Part shown: piece after piece, positions 1 to 6,053 of the stretch
Position numbering within the stretch: the first letter of the stretch is position 1
Layout: each line of letters opens with the position of its first letter
Source: an uncultured Oscillospiraceae bacterium
GTDB lineage: Bacteria > Bacillota_A > Clostridia > Oscillospirales > Oscillospiraceae
Reading direction: 5' to 3'
Assembly (NCBI GenBank): GCA_910579155.1
Contig: CAJTTS010000159.1
Span: 1-6,060 of the forward strand
DNA length: 6,060 bases
Position numbers and translations under genes: made by a program
Notes under the pieces: model-generated
The model's input: only the letters and a program-made list of their open reading frames with translations
The model's database searches: none
Told to the model about the DNA's origin: nothing

Positions 1-763
1 CCAGCCGGGATTGGATGGATTGCCTGATAGATATAGCGGCTACGGAGGCATAGTAGCGCTCGTCAATAGCCCGCAGCCCCTCCTCTGTTTCCAGGTCCTC
101 CATGGCCTGGGCCTTGACGTGCTTGGCGGCGGAAATATGCTCGGAAAAGAACTCCGTCATGGTATTCAGGCTCTCGTACCGCCGCAGCATCATGCGGTAT
201 TGCAGCTGGCCTACCAGAGCGAATACCCCGACAGCAAGGGGAACCAGCAGCAGCATATAGGCAGAGAGTTTCGCGTTGAATCGCGCCATTTCCACACAGC
301 AGCGGATAAACCCGTAGACAGAAGCCACGGTAGAAAAGATCACACGGATCACCGCGCTGGCCTCGGTGATATCATTCACCACGCCAGAGATCAGGGACGA
401 TGGCTGGCGGCGCTCCACCTCCCGCATAGGCAGATGGAGGATCTTGCCCCACAGCAGCTTCCTGGCCCGGAGGGTGACCTTCTGGATGCCGTACTCCCCG
501 CAGATGTTGCTTGCCATGGAGATGGCTGCGTTGAGAACGGTCAGCAGGGCATAGCCGATGATAACGCCATTGTAAAGCTCGCCCTTGTTGATCTGGATGA
601 CATACTTGGAGATTGCCAGGAAGACCTCCGTATTGATGAGACTGAATACCAGGGATGCGATAAAGAGCCACCAGGGGATTGGAAAGCGGGTATAAAACGT
701 GATATAGGATCGAAAAGAGAACTTTTTCTTCTGCTGTTCTCCATTTTTGCGGTTCTGCTTCAT
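1..763 (-). CDS. ABC exporter membrane domain, partial (second subunit of an exporter pair)
   Basis: Reading the minus strand from ATG 763-761 gives 254 uninterrupted codons that run off the left window edge, so only the N-terminal membrane part is present. A basic N-terminus (MKQNRKNGEQQKKK) is followed by hydrophobic helices near residues 31-50, 65-87, 137-155 and 168-185. Residues 111-140 (LPMREVERRQ...VVNDITEA) match the stretch where ABC exporter membrane domains have their first intracellular loop. Residues 210-222 (ISAAKHVKAQAME) match the second conserved loop, usually containing VK(A/S). The ATPase domain would lie beyond base 1. The start is set by a GAGGAGGGA ribosome site inside the end of the upstream gene and by the 1-nt gap after that gene's TGA (767-765), which implies translational coupling. 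Inferred role: partner half-transporter in a heterodimeric exporter; substrate unknown. Confidence 0.85.
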   Translation of the reverse strand, partial: MKQNRKNGEQQKKKFSFRSYITFYTRFPIPWWLFIASLVFSLINTEVFLAISKYVIQINKGELYNGVIIGYALLTVLNAAISMASNICGEYGIQKVTLRARKLLWGKILHLPMREVERRQPSSLISGVVNDITEASAVIRVIFSTVASVYGFIRCCVEMARFNAKLSAYMLLLVPLAVGVFALVGQLQYRMMLRRYESLNTMTEFFSEHISAAKHVKAQAMEDLETEEGLRAIDERYYASVAAISIRQSIQSRL

Positions 764-764
764 A

Positions 765-2504
765 TCAGCGTCCCTCCTCTCCCTGTTCCATCATTTCCCG
801 ACAGTAGGGAGCGGAAGCCAGGATGTCTTCCCGTTCCCCTGCGGCTTCCACTCTGCCGTCCCGGAGAACGATCAGATAGTCCGCGTTGCGTATGGTCTGG
901 GCGTCGTGGGCCACATAGACCACGGTTTTTCCCGCCATGACCTGCCGGATACTGGCCCATACGCCCGCTTTGCCGCCGATATCCATGGCGGCGGTAGCCT
1001 CGTCCAGCAAAAGGCAGTCCGGTTTTTTCAGCAGGGCGCGGGCCACGGAGAACCGCTGCCGCTGCCCGCCGGAGAGGCTGGCCCCGCTCTCGCCCACCGG
1101 GGCGTCGTACCCCATGGGCTGGCGGCGGACATAGTCCAGGATGCCCACGGCGGCGCACGCCTCGTCCAACTCCTCATCCGCCGGGACCCGGCCCAGGCCG
1201 TGGAGCAGGTTATCCCGGATGGTCCCGGCATACATGACGCTCTCCTGGGTCACATATCCCAGGGCACCGCGGAAGCTGGTCAGGGAATACTCCGATGTAT
1301 CCTTTCCCCCGATCTGTATCGACCCGCCGTCCAGGGGGTAGAGCCGGTCGATCAGGTTCAGGAGGGTGGTCTTCCCCGACCCGGAGGGCCCGACGACGGC
1401 GGTGATCCGTCCGGCGGGGATGTCCAGATCCAGCCCCTGGAACAGCGGCTTGGTCCCGAAGGAGAAATCTACCTTTTCAAAATGGATCCCTCCGGCGGGG
1501 GAACCCATAGCATCTCCCGCACCCAAGTTCTCGGAGGGCTCTGCCATAATCTGGCTCACCCGGTCCACCGCCCCCTGGGCGCGCTTGAAGGAGGTCCAGT
1601 AGCCGCAGTAGCCGCTGAGGATGCTGGTGAGCTGGACGGCGAAGCCGTAATAGGCGATCCACTCCGTCAGGCTCAGCGCGCCGGAGGCGTAGTAGCCCCG
1701 GCCCACCAGGATGATGACGATGGTCTGCAGTACGCTGGCAACGGCCTGGACAGGCACAGCCAGCCCGGTGACCCAGATATTCATCCCGGCAGCGCGGTAG
1801 CTGGCCTTCATCCGCTCTTCCCCGGTACCGGCTTCCTTTTTCTCGGTACCCATGGATTTGATGAGCATCAGGTTGTTGGTCCGCTCCGCCACAGCGGCGG
1901 TCAGCTCGGCGTTGCGGCGGTTGATGAGATCCTGAACGCCGAATTGCAGGCGGCCCAGGATAAAGCTGATGAGGATATTCACCGGCAGCGCCGCCACCAG
2001 GGACCACATCAACGCTCCGTCATAGCTGGAAACCTTCCGGAGGATGACGAAGCTGGCATAGGCGGTGGTGAATATGGGGAGGAACACCTTCATGACCAGG
2101 TTGCTGATGCTGGAAATATCGGTGGTGATACGGCTGAGCAGTTCTTTGGGATTGTTGTTCTCATAGAACCGCAGGGGCAGGCTCACCGTCTTGCGCCAGA
2201 CCATCCGCCGCAGGTTCCGGTCCATGCGGGCCTCGCACAGGTTGTTGATAAGGCCGGAAACGGAGTTCAGGAGCAGGGAGAGGATCTGATAGAACAGATA
2301 GGGCAGCACCACTGCCGTCAGGCCCACGTTCCCGGCGAAGAGGGCGGCGCTGTACTCCGTGGTGCTGACGCCCACGTTGGCGATGACAGCGCTGGCCGCC
2401 AGATAGCCGATGATCCACAGATAGGGCAGATCCGCCTTGCCCAGCATGGAGAAGAAGCGGCGGAAGCTTCCGTAATTTTTCCGGAAAATTGCGTTTGTTT
2501 CCAT
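765..2504 (-). CDS. ABC exporter, fused membrane and ATPase domains
   Basis: This 579-residue protein has the standard length and layout of a half-size ABC exporter. Hydrophobic helices lie near residues 28-48, 62-82, 135-155, 161-184, 245-268 and 279-301. The coupling-loop region is at 110-132 (LRFYENNNPKELLSRITTD). The ATPase follows from about 340: Walker A GPSGSGKTT at 372-380, Q-loop Q420, signature LSGGQRQR at 477-484, Walker B LLLDE at 498-502 with the catalytic Glu502, and H-loop His533. All ATP-site residues are intact; the D-loop reads ATAAMD rather than the commoner ATSALD. GAGGAAGGAG (minus strand, 2520-2511), six bases ahead of ATG 2504, fixes the start. A second exporter gene follows after 1 nt, so the pair probably forms a heterodimer exporting a peptide, lipid or drug. 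The substrate cannot be read from sequence. Confidence 0.93.
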   Translation of the reverse strand: METNAIFRKNYGSFRRFFSMLGKADLPYLWIIGYLAASAVIANVGVSTTEYSAALFAGNVGLTAVVLPYLFYQILSLLLNSVSGLINNLCEARMDRNLRRMVWRKTVSLPLRFYENNNPKELLSRITTDISSISNLVMKVFLPIFTTAYASFVILRKVSSYDGALMWSLVAALPVNILISFILGRLQFGVQDLINRRNAELTAAVAERTNNLMLIKSMGTEKKEAGTGEERMKASYRAAGMNIWVTGLAVPVQAVASVLQTIVIILVGRGYYASGALSLTEWIAYYGFAVQLTSILSGYCGYWTSFKRAQGAVDRVSQIMAEPSENLGAGDAMGSPAGGIHFEKVDFSFGTKPLFQGLDLDIPAGRITAVVGPSGSGKTTLLNLIDRLYPLDGGSIQIGGKDTSEYSLTSFRGALGYVTQESVMYAGTIRDNLLHGLGRVPADEELDEACAAVGILDYVRRQPMGYDAPVGESGASLSGGQRQRFSVARALLKKPDCLLLDEATAAMDIGGKAGVWASIRQVMAGKTVVYVAHDAQTIRNADYLIVLRDGRVEAAGEREDILASAPYCREMMEQGEEGR

Positions 2505-2510
2505 TGGTTT

Positions 2511-2520
2511 CTCCTTCCTC
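2511..2520 (-). promoter_or_regulatory. Ribosome binding site of the first exporter gene
   Basis: The minus strand reads GAGGAAGGAG, then six bases, then the ATG at 2504. This strong Shine-Dalgarno match supports the chosen start. I see no convincing -10/-35 pair between it and the hairpin at 2540-2577. Confidence 0.75.
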
Positions 2521-2539
2521 GTATATGCTTTGAGAGAAG

Positions 2540-2577
2540 CGCCCCTACCCTGTCCAGGCTAGGACAGGGTAGGGGCG
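2540..2577 (-). terminator. Perfect 16-bp GC-rich hairpin, possible terminator or attenuator
   Basis: CGCCCCTACCCTGTCC (2540-2555) and GGACAGGGTAGGGGCG (2562-2577) are exact reverse complements separated by the six-base loop AGGCTA. The hairpin starts 10 bases after the stop of the chimeric minus-strand frame and ends 35 bases before the exporter start. That is where a terminator of the upstream gene, or an attenuator of the exporter operon, would sit. Downstream on the minus strand there is only CTTCTCTC, not a real T tract. On the plus strand it is followed by the T-rich TCATATGTCTTTATTT. The structure is certain from the sequence; the terminator role is inferred. Confidence 0.5.
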
Positions 2578-2587
2578 TCATATGTCT

Positions 2588-2800
2588 TTATTTCTGGAAA
2601 AGCGCCTGGAAATCCGCCATAACGGCATCCTTCTGGGCGTATCCATCCCCAAAGGCGATAGCGAAGCTGCCGTTATGGGCAGCAGTTTCCAGGACGGCAG
2701 CGCCGCCCATGTAGACGATCGTGCCGCCGTTCATGGCAAGATTCTGGAAGCAGCTGGTATACGCTTCGGAGGGCGCGGCGGCGTCCCACCACATCAGCCA
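2588..2800 (-). other. Unidentified C-terminal tail fused to the integrase remnant
   Basis: The last 70 residues of the chimeric frame begin WLMWWDAAAPSEAY and end in DAVMADFQALFQK before the stop. They contain a glycine-rich hydrophobic stretch (GGTIVYMGGAAVLE, residues 177-190) and then SFAIAFGDGY. This resembles the end of a folded alpha/beta protein, perhaps a solute-binding or flavodoxin-like fold, but I recognise no specific family. It ends with a normal stop codon followed by the hairpin at 2540-2577, so it looks like the genuine 3' end of a former gene whose 5' part was lost. Confidence 0.4.
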
Positions 2801-3253
2801 CAGCCCGTCGTAGAGCTTCTGTAAATCCAGAGAGGACAATTTGCTCAGTGGGATTTTCCCGATGCTGGGCTTGATGTGGTTGTCGATATAGCCCCGGTAG
2901 GTCTTATGGGACGAAGGCCGCACCTTGATTTTCGCGCAGTTCTCAAACCACACATCCATCCACTGGCCCACAGTGTATTGCTCTGCCCGGATGGCGTCCA
3001 CCTTGGCGTTTTCCTCGATGGCCCGCTTCAGCTTCTCCTTGCAGCCCTTTTGGGGCTTGGCAAGGACATTGGGCGTTTTGCCGAACACGACCGCCTCAGA
3101 AAATCCGCTGAACAGAGGGCAAAAGCACCGTGTGGAGGCCGGGTGAACCGTCCCAGCCTCCCCGCGTCCATGTCTGCTCTGCCACCTCAGATTTCTGGAT
3201 GAAAGCCGCTCCACCGTACAAACGCGCACAAAGGCCCCAACACCGCGTTTCAC
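2588..3253 (-). pseudogene. Chimeric, truncated tyrosine integrase remnant
   Basis: The frame gives 221 residues from a GTG at 3253. Residues about 60-151 (bases about 3078-2801) look like the middle of a Tn916/Tn1549-type integrase. They include the basic PQKGCKEKLKRAIEEN linker, then YTVGQWMDVWFEN (93-105) and RPSSHKTYRGYIDNHIKP (112-129), and IPLSKLSSLDLQKLYDGL (134-151), the SAM-like core-binding domain. The family normally continues with a catalytic domain of about 200 residues carrying R-H-R-Y. Here the similarity stops at residue 151 and an unrelated tail of 70 residues follows to the stop at 2590-2588. Residues 1-59 also do not look like the usual DNA-binding N-terminus and may be translated non-coding sequence, so the true start is uncertain. 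It cannot be an active recombinase. A deletion that joined an integrase gene to the end of another gene is the simplest explanation. Confidence 0.65.
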
Positions 3254-3393
3254 CCCCTGGGAGGCGTACAGCTACCGACTTGTAGGCGGGGCACATAAGC
3301 CCTCGCAGGGGCCAGCACAGGGCTTCGCGGTCTGGAGGTTTCGCCTCCCAACGAAATGTCTTCTATTTGTTGCTGTGCGTGTTGTTGATTCAT
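3250..3393 (-). CDS. Possible small protein of 47 residues
   Basis: ATG 3393-3391 opens a minus-strand frame of 47 codons ending in TGA at 3252-3250. The protein starts MNQQHAQQQIEDIS, continues with GGETSRPRSP, and ends QVGSCTPPRG. It is polar at the N-terminus, rich in Pro and Arg later, and has no membrane segment. AGGGAGG ends two bases before the ATG, a strong but unusually close ribosome site. The TGA overlaps the GTG that opens the chimeric integrase frame. I do not recognise a family. It may be a small gene of the lost mobile element, or simply an open frame in its leader region; the two hairpins at 3297-3348 lie inside it. Confidence 0.35.
   Translation of the reverse strand: MNQQHAQQQIEDISLGGETSRPRSPVLAPARAYVPRLQVGSCTPPRG
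3297..3348. repeat. Two adjacent small inverted repeats
   Basis: AAGCCCT (3297-3303) pairs with AGGGCTT (3319-3325) around a 15-base loop. GGAGG (3334-3338) pairs with CCTCC (3344-3348) around TTTCG. They lie next to an integrase remnant, so they could be relics of a transfer origin or an RNA element of the former mobile element. The stems are short, and chance occurrence in GC-rich DNA is possible. Confidence 0.3.
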
Positions 3394-3440
3394 TTCCTCC
3401 CTAAATTCTGGGGAACCTCCTCTCCGTCAAGTGAGGCATA

Positions 3441-3478
3441 GGATCTCCCCATCCTGAGCGTACCTACCGGATCTCCCC
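3441..3478 (+). repeat. 10-bp direct repeat GGATCTCCCC
   Basis: Two exact copies lie at 3441-3450 and 3469-3478, the second ending 11 bases before the candidate -35 box at 3490. They could be a regulator binding site for the two-component operon or a chance repeat; nothing else in the sequence decides this. Confidence 0.35.
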
Positions 3479-3489
3479 GCCAAAACCAG

Positions 3490-3519
3490 TAGACACCGCC
3501 CGCTTCCCTGTGCTAAGAT
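3490..3519 (+). promoter_or_regulatory. Candidate promoter of the regulator-kinase operon
   Basis: TAGACA (3490-3495) matches five of six bases of the -35 consensus. TAAGAT (3514-3519) matches four of six of the -10, with an 18-base spacer and an extended TG (TGCTAAGAT). The predicted start of transcription falls a few bases before the ribosome site at 3531. This would be a basal, sigma-A-type promoter. Confidence 0.45.
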
Positions 3520-3530
3520 AAAAATCAGCC

Positions 3531-3538
3531 GAGGTGAT
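3531..3538 (+). promoter_or_regulatory. Ribosome binding site of the response regulator gene
   Basis: GAGGTGAT, with six bases to the ATG at 3545, is a good match to the anti-Shine-Dalgarno sequence and decides the start. Confidence 0.75.
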
Positions 3539-3544
3539 GTGTAA

Positions 3545-4210
3545 ATGCAGAAGATCATGATTGTTGAGGACGACCAGGCCATCCGGGAGGAACTGGCCCT
3601 GCTGCTGGAAAACGAGGGGTACGCCCCCATCGTTGGGGAGGATTTTTCCACCATCCTGGAGCAGGCCGGTCGGGAGTGCCCCGACCTGGTTCTGCTGGAC
3701 GTGGGTCTGCCCGGACGGGACGGCTTTTCCCTGTGCGCAAACCTGCGAAAGTCTGTTAAGGCCCCGGTGATCTTCGTCACCAGCCGCAGCTCCAGCCTGG
3801 ATGAAGTGCGGGCGCTGAGCCTGGGCGGGGACGACTACATCACCAAGCCCTACAGCATCCCCGTCCTGCTGGCCCGGATCAAGGCCGTTTTGCGCCGGAG
3901 CGGGGCAACCGACGGGACGGACGTACTGGAGGCAGCGGGCCTTTGCCTGAGCCTTACCAAAGGAACTGTATCGGTCAGTGGTCAGACGGCGGAACTCACC
4001 CGGAACGAGCTGCAAATCCTGGCCTGTCTGATGGCCCACGCAGGCCAGATCGTTTCCCGCGCCGATTTGATTGAAACGCTCTGGGACAATCAGATTTATA
4101 TCGACGACAACACCCTCAGCGTCAACATGACCCGGCTTCGGACAAAACTGGCGGAGATTGGCCTGCCTGACGCCATCAAGACCCGCCGGGGAATGGGGTA
4201 TCAGCTATGA
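3545..4210 (+). CDS. bceR: BceR-type response regulator (OmpR family)
   Basis: This 221-residue DNA-binding regulator has a receiver domain at residues 2-117 and a winged-helix DNA-binding domain at about 128-221. Receiver residues are all present: acidic triad Glu8-Asp9-Asp10, phosphorylation site Asp52 in LVLLDVGLPGRDG, Thr79 and Lys101 (YITKPY). The C-terminal domain ends RTKLAEIGLPDAIKTRRGMGYQL, with the usual recognition helix and wing and the terminal GYxL of the OmpR/PhoB family. Length and neighbours (short-loop kinase, BceA-like ATPase) place it in the Bce group that responds to cell-wall-active peptides. It overlaps the kinase gene by ATGA, so the two should be made in step. Its likely target is the inverted repeat at 5202-5219. 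The gene symbol is by family, not proven orthology. Confidence 0.93.
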   Translation: MQKIMIVEDDQAIREELALLLENEGYAPIVGEDFSTILEQAGRECPDLVLLDVGLPGRDGFSLCANLRKSVKAPVIFVTSRSSSLDEVRALSLGGDDYITKPYSIPVLLARIKAVLRRSGATDGTDVLEAAGLCLSLTKGTVSVSGQTAELTRNELQILACLMAHAGQIVSRADLIETLWDNQIYIDDNTLSVNMTRLRTKLAEIGLPDAIKTRRGMGYQL

Positions 4211-5217
4211 GGATGTCTGAGTTTCTCGCCGACCATATGGGACAGCTCCTGCTCCGGGCAGTTTTTGCCGGGGCGGCGGTATTGTTCCTGCTGGCCACCG
4301 GAACCGCCCCCGGGGTAGCCGTATTATTGCTCATCGTATGGCTGCTGGTGTTCACCACGTCTCAGGTTGTGGACTATCTGCGCCAGCGGGCCCGCCTGCA
4401 AGAGCTGGAGGGCATCATGGACAGCCTGGACAAGCAATATCTGTTTGCCGAGCTGGCCCCCAGGGGCCGCACCGTCTATGAACGCAGGCTGCTGGATTTC
4501 TGCCGCCGGGCAGGGCGTGCCATGGCCACCCAGGTGTCCGAGGCCCAGGCCGCCCAGCGGGAGTACCGGGAGTATGTGGAGAGCTGGGTCCACGAGGTCA
4601 AGACCCCTATCACGGCAGCGGGCCTCATTTGCCGGAACGCCGAGCCGGAGTTCCGGCGCAGATTGGCGCAGGAGCTGGCCCAGATTGAGGCCCATGTAGA
4701 GCGGGCCCTGTTTTACGCCCGTGCAGAGAGTCTGGAAAAAGACTTCATCCTCCGAGAGTCCAATCTATCTGATATCGTATCCCAGGCCGTGGGCCAGCAC
4801 CGGACCCTGCTCATCCAGAGCGGTGTCCGGGTGGAGACGGAGGACTTGGAGCAGACGGTCTTCACCGATGGCAAATGGGCGGCCTTTATCCTGGGCCAAC
4901 TGCTGCAAAACGCGGCCCGCTACCGGGGAAACCAACCACTGGTCACTCTATCTGGGCGGCAGCTTGGCAGGCAAGTCCAGCTCACCGTCAGCGACAGCGG
5001 GATCGGCATCCCCGCCCACGAACTGCCCCGGATCTTTGACCGGGGGTTTACCGGCAGCAACGGGCGGGCCCAGGGCGGCTCCACCGGCATGGGGCTGTAC
5101 CTGTGCAAAAAACTGGCGGATTGCCTGGACATCGGCCTGCGCGTCGCCTCCGAGGTAAATGAAGGTACCTCTGTCACCCTCACCTTTCCCTCCCGGGAGA
5201 ACCTTACAAAAGTGTAA
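4207..5217 (+). CDS. bceS: BceS-type intramembrane-sensing histidine kinase
   Basis: The 336-residue kinase has two membrane helices at about 13-31 and 35-52 joined by only a few residues (TGTAPG), so it has no real extracellular sensor domain. This is the mark of the intramembrane-sensing kinases that depend on a Bce-type ABC transporter to detect peptide antibiotics. The phosphoacceptor is His129 in SWVHEVKTP. The ATP-binding domain shows the N-box (QLLQNAARY, Asn235), G1 (SDSGIGIP, Asp263), F-box (RIFDRGFTG) and G2 (GSTGMGLYLCKKLA, 291-304). The ATG overlaps the regulator's TGA; a second ATG two codons later (4213) is an alternative start. The last codons and the stop lie inside the operator at 5202-5219. 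Role inferred: autophosphorylate and pass phosphate to Asp52 of the adjacent regulator. Confidence 0.93.
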   Translation: MRMSEFLADHMGQLLLRAVFAGAAVLFLLATGTAPGVAVLLLIVWLLVFTTSQVVDYLRQRARLQELEGIMDSLDKQYLFAELAPRGRTVYERRLLDFCRRAGRAMATQVSEAQAAQREYREYVESWVHEVKTPITAAGLICRNAEPEFRRRLAQELAQIEAHVERALFYARAESLEKDFILRESNLSDIVSQAVGQHRTLLIQSGVRVETEDLEQTVFTDGKWAAFILGQLLQNAARYRGNQPLVTLSGRQLGRQVQLTVSDSGIGIPAHELPRIFDRGFTGSNGRAQGGSTGMGLYLCKKLADCLDIGLRVASEVNEGTSVTLTFPSRENLTKV

Positions 5218-5219
5218 GG
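5202..5219 (+). promoter_or_regulatory. Probable BceR-type operator, perfect 7-4-7 inverted repeat
   Basis: CCTTACA (5202-5208), AAAG, TGTAAGG (5213-5219) is a perfect inverted repeat. Its core, TTACA-N4-TGTAA, fits the TNACA-N4-TGTAA form that I recall for BceR-like regulators of Firmicutes. It covers the kinase stop codon (TAA 5215-5217), 76 bases before the ATPase start and about 42 bases before a good -10 box. The position suits activation of the transporter genes by the adjacent regulator. Confidence 0.75.
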
Positions 5220-5224
5220 AAAAC

Positions 5225-5243
5225 CGATACCAATTCGATACAA
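5225..5243 (+). repeat. Helically phased direct repeat between operator and promoter
   Basis: CGATAC occurs at 5225-5230 and 5236-5241, 11 bases apart, each followed by CA or AA. OmpR-family regulators often bind direct repeats spaced about one helical turn apart, so this could be an accessory site. Chance is also plausible at this length. Confidence 0.3.
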
Positions 5244-5267
5244 ACGGCCGCGCTTTGGGCGTATCAT
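5239..5267 (+). promoter_or_regulatory. Candidate promoter of the transporter genes
   Basis: TATCAT (5262-5267) matches five of six bases of the -10 consensus. The best-placed -35, TACAAA (5239-5244, spacer 17), is poor, as expected for a promoter that needs an activator. Transcription would start near 5274, just ahead of the AAAGGAGG ribosome site. Confidence 0.45.
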
Positions 5268-5279
5268 AGGGCCATCAGC

Positions 5280-5287
5280 AAAGGAGG
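5280..5287 (+). promoter_or_regulatory. Ribosome binding site of the BceA-type ATPase gene
   Basis: AAAGGAGG is a near-perfect Shine-Dalgarno sequence seven bases before ATG 5295. It is stronger than that of the regulator gene, consistent with high expression of the transporter when induced. Confidence 0.8.
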
Positions 5288-5294
5288 CAGCTCT

Positions 5295-6053
5295 ATGCTA
5301 CAGGTCAAAAACATCGAAAAATATTACGGCAGCAAAAACAACGTCACCCGCGCCCTGGACCGGGTGAGCTTTGACGTGGACGCCGGAGAATTCATCGCCA
5401 TCATGGGCGCGTCGGGCAGCGGCAAAACCACCCTGCTCAACTGCATCTCCACCATCGACACGGTGAGCGCCGGGGACATCCTGCTGGACGGGGAGAGCAT
5501 CGCAGCCCTCAGCGAAGGCGAGCTGGCCCGGTTCCGCCGGGAGCGGCTGGGCTTTGTGTTTCAGGACTTCAATCTGCTGGATACCCTGACCATTGAGGAA
5601 AACATTGGTCTGGCCCTCTCCCTGAATCACCAGGACCCCGGAACGGTCCAGAGCCGGGTGCGGGAGGTGGCTGGAAAGCTGGGCATCACCGACATCCTGA
5701 CGAAATTTCCGTATCAGGTTTCCGGAGGCCAGAAGCAGCGAGCCGCCTGCGCCCGGGCCATGGTTGCGGGACAATCCCTGCTCCTGGCTGACGAACCCAC
5801 CGGGGCGCTGGACTCCAAGGCATCCAAGAATCTGCTGGAAATCATGACCACCATGAACCGGGACATGGGGGCCACCATCCTCATGGTAACCCACGACGCC
5901 TACAGCGCCAGCTATGCCGGACGGGTGCTGTTCCTGAAGGACGGGCGGGTGTTCAATGAGCTGCTCCGGGGAGAACGGGGACGGCCCGTATTCTACCACG
6001 AGATCCTGGACGTATTGGCCGCGCTGGGGGGTGACGTCAGTGACGTTATCTAA
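5295..6053 (+). CDS. bceA: BceA-type ABC transporter ATPase
   Basis: This 252-residue stand-alone ATPase is of the MacB/LolD-like class that powers peptide-antibiotic detoxification. Walker A is GASGSGKTT (38-46), Q-loop Gln90 (FVFQDFNLLD), signature VSGGQKQR (142-149), Walker B LLLADEPTGALDS (162-174) with Asp166-Glu167, and H-loop His200 (MVTHD). The C-terminal extension RPVFYHEILDVLAALGGD is typical of the BceA subgroup and not of LolD or MacB. The strong ribosome site at 5280-5287 fixes the start. The probable permease gene begins inside its last codons. Known for the family: the ATPase and its ten-helix permease free lipid-bound targets from peptides such as bacitracin, and signal flux to the BceS kinase. 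The particular peptide here is unknown. Confidence 0.94.
   Translation: MLQVKNIEKYYGSKNNVTRALDRVSFDVDAGEFIAIMGASGSGKTTLLNCISTIDTVSAGDILLDGESIAALSEGELARFRRERLGFVFQDFNLLDTLTIEENIGLALSLNHQDPGTVQSRVREVAGKLGITDILTKFPYQVSGGQKQRAACARAMVAGQSLLLADEPTGALDSKASKNLLEIMTTMNRDMGATILMVTHDAYSASYAGRVLFLKDGRVFNELLRGERGRPVFYHEILDVLAALGGDVSDVI

Larger units (their letters stand above)
3394..3544. other. Intergenic region ahead of the two-component operon
   Basis: This 151-base stretch separates the minus-strand remnant from the plus-strand regulator gene. It holds the 10-bp direct repeat GGATCTCCCC at 3441-3450 and 3469-3478 (28 bases start to start), a candidate promoter at 3490-3519 and the regulator's ribosome site. 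I found no TNACA-N4-TGTAA operator here, unlike the region ahead of the ATPase gene. Confidence 0.5.

Noticed and set aside
11..940. Plus-strand open frame of 309 codons at the left edge
   Set aside because: It is antisense to the partial exporter membrane domain and the end of the first exporter, and resembles no protein family.
2461..2488. Two 12-bp palindromes (2461-2472 and 2477-2488) in the 5' end of the first exporter gene
   Set aside because: They are perfect, but they lie inside codons and are short. Without a conserved binding motif they are more likely chance than operators.
747..2714. Plus-strand open frame of 655 codons
   Set aside because: It lies antisense to the exporter gene, which has all ABC motifs in order. 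The translation is low-complexity and rich in Gly, His and Pro, as expected for the shadow of a GC-rich gene, and has no recognisable domain.
2876..3202. Plus-strand frame of 108 codons over the integrase remnant
   Set aside because: The opposite strand has recognisable integrase motifs, so this is the shadow frame.
3096..3296. Minus-strand frame of 66 codons starting MCPAYKSVAV
   Set aside because: It overlaps both the 47-codon frame and the chimeric integrase frame, has no recognisable domain and only a modest ribosome site. It could belong to the lost element, but I cannot support it as a gene.
3464..4039. Minus-strand frame of 191 codons
   Set aside because: It is antisense to the response regulator gene, whose receiver and DNA-binding motifs are complete.
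5298..5999. Minus-strand frame of 233 codons
   Set aside because: It is antisense to the BceA-type ATPase and shows shadow-like composition (Gly, Gln and His rich) with no known motif.
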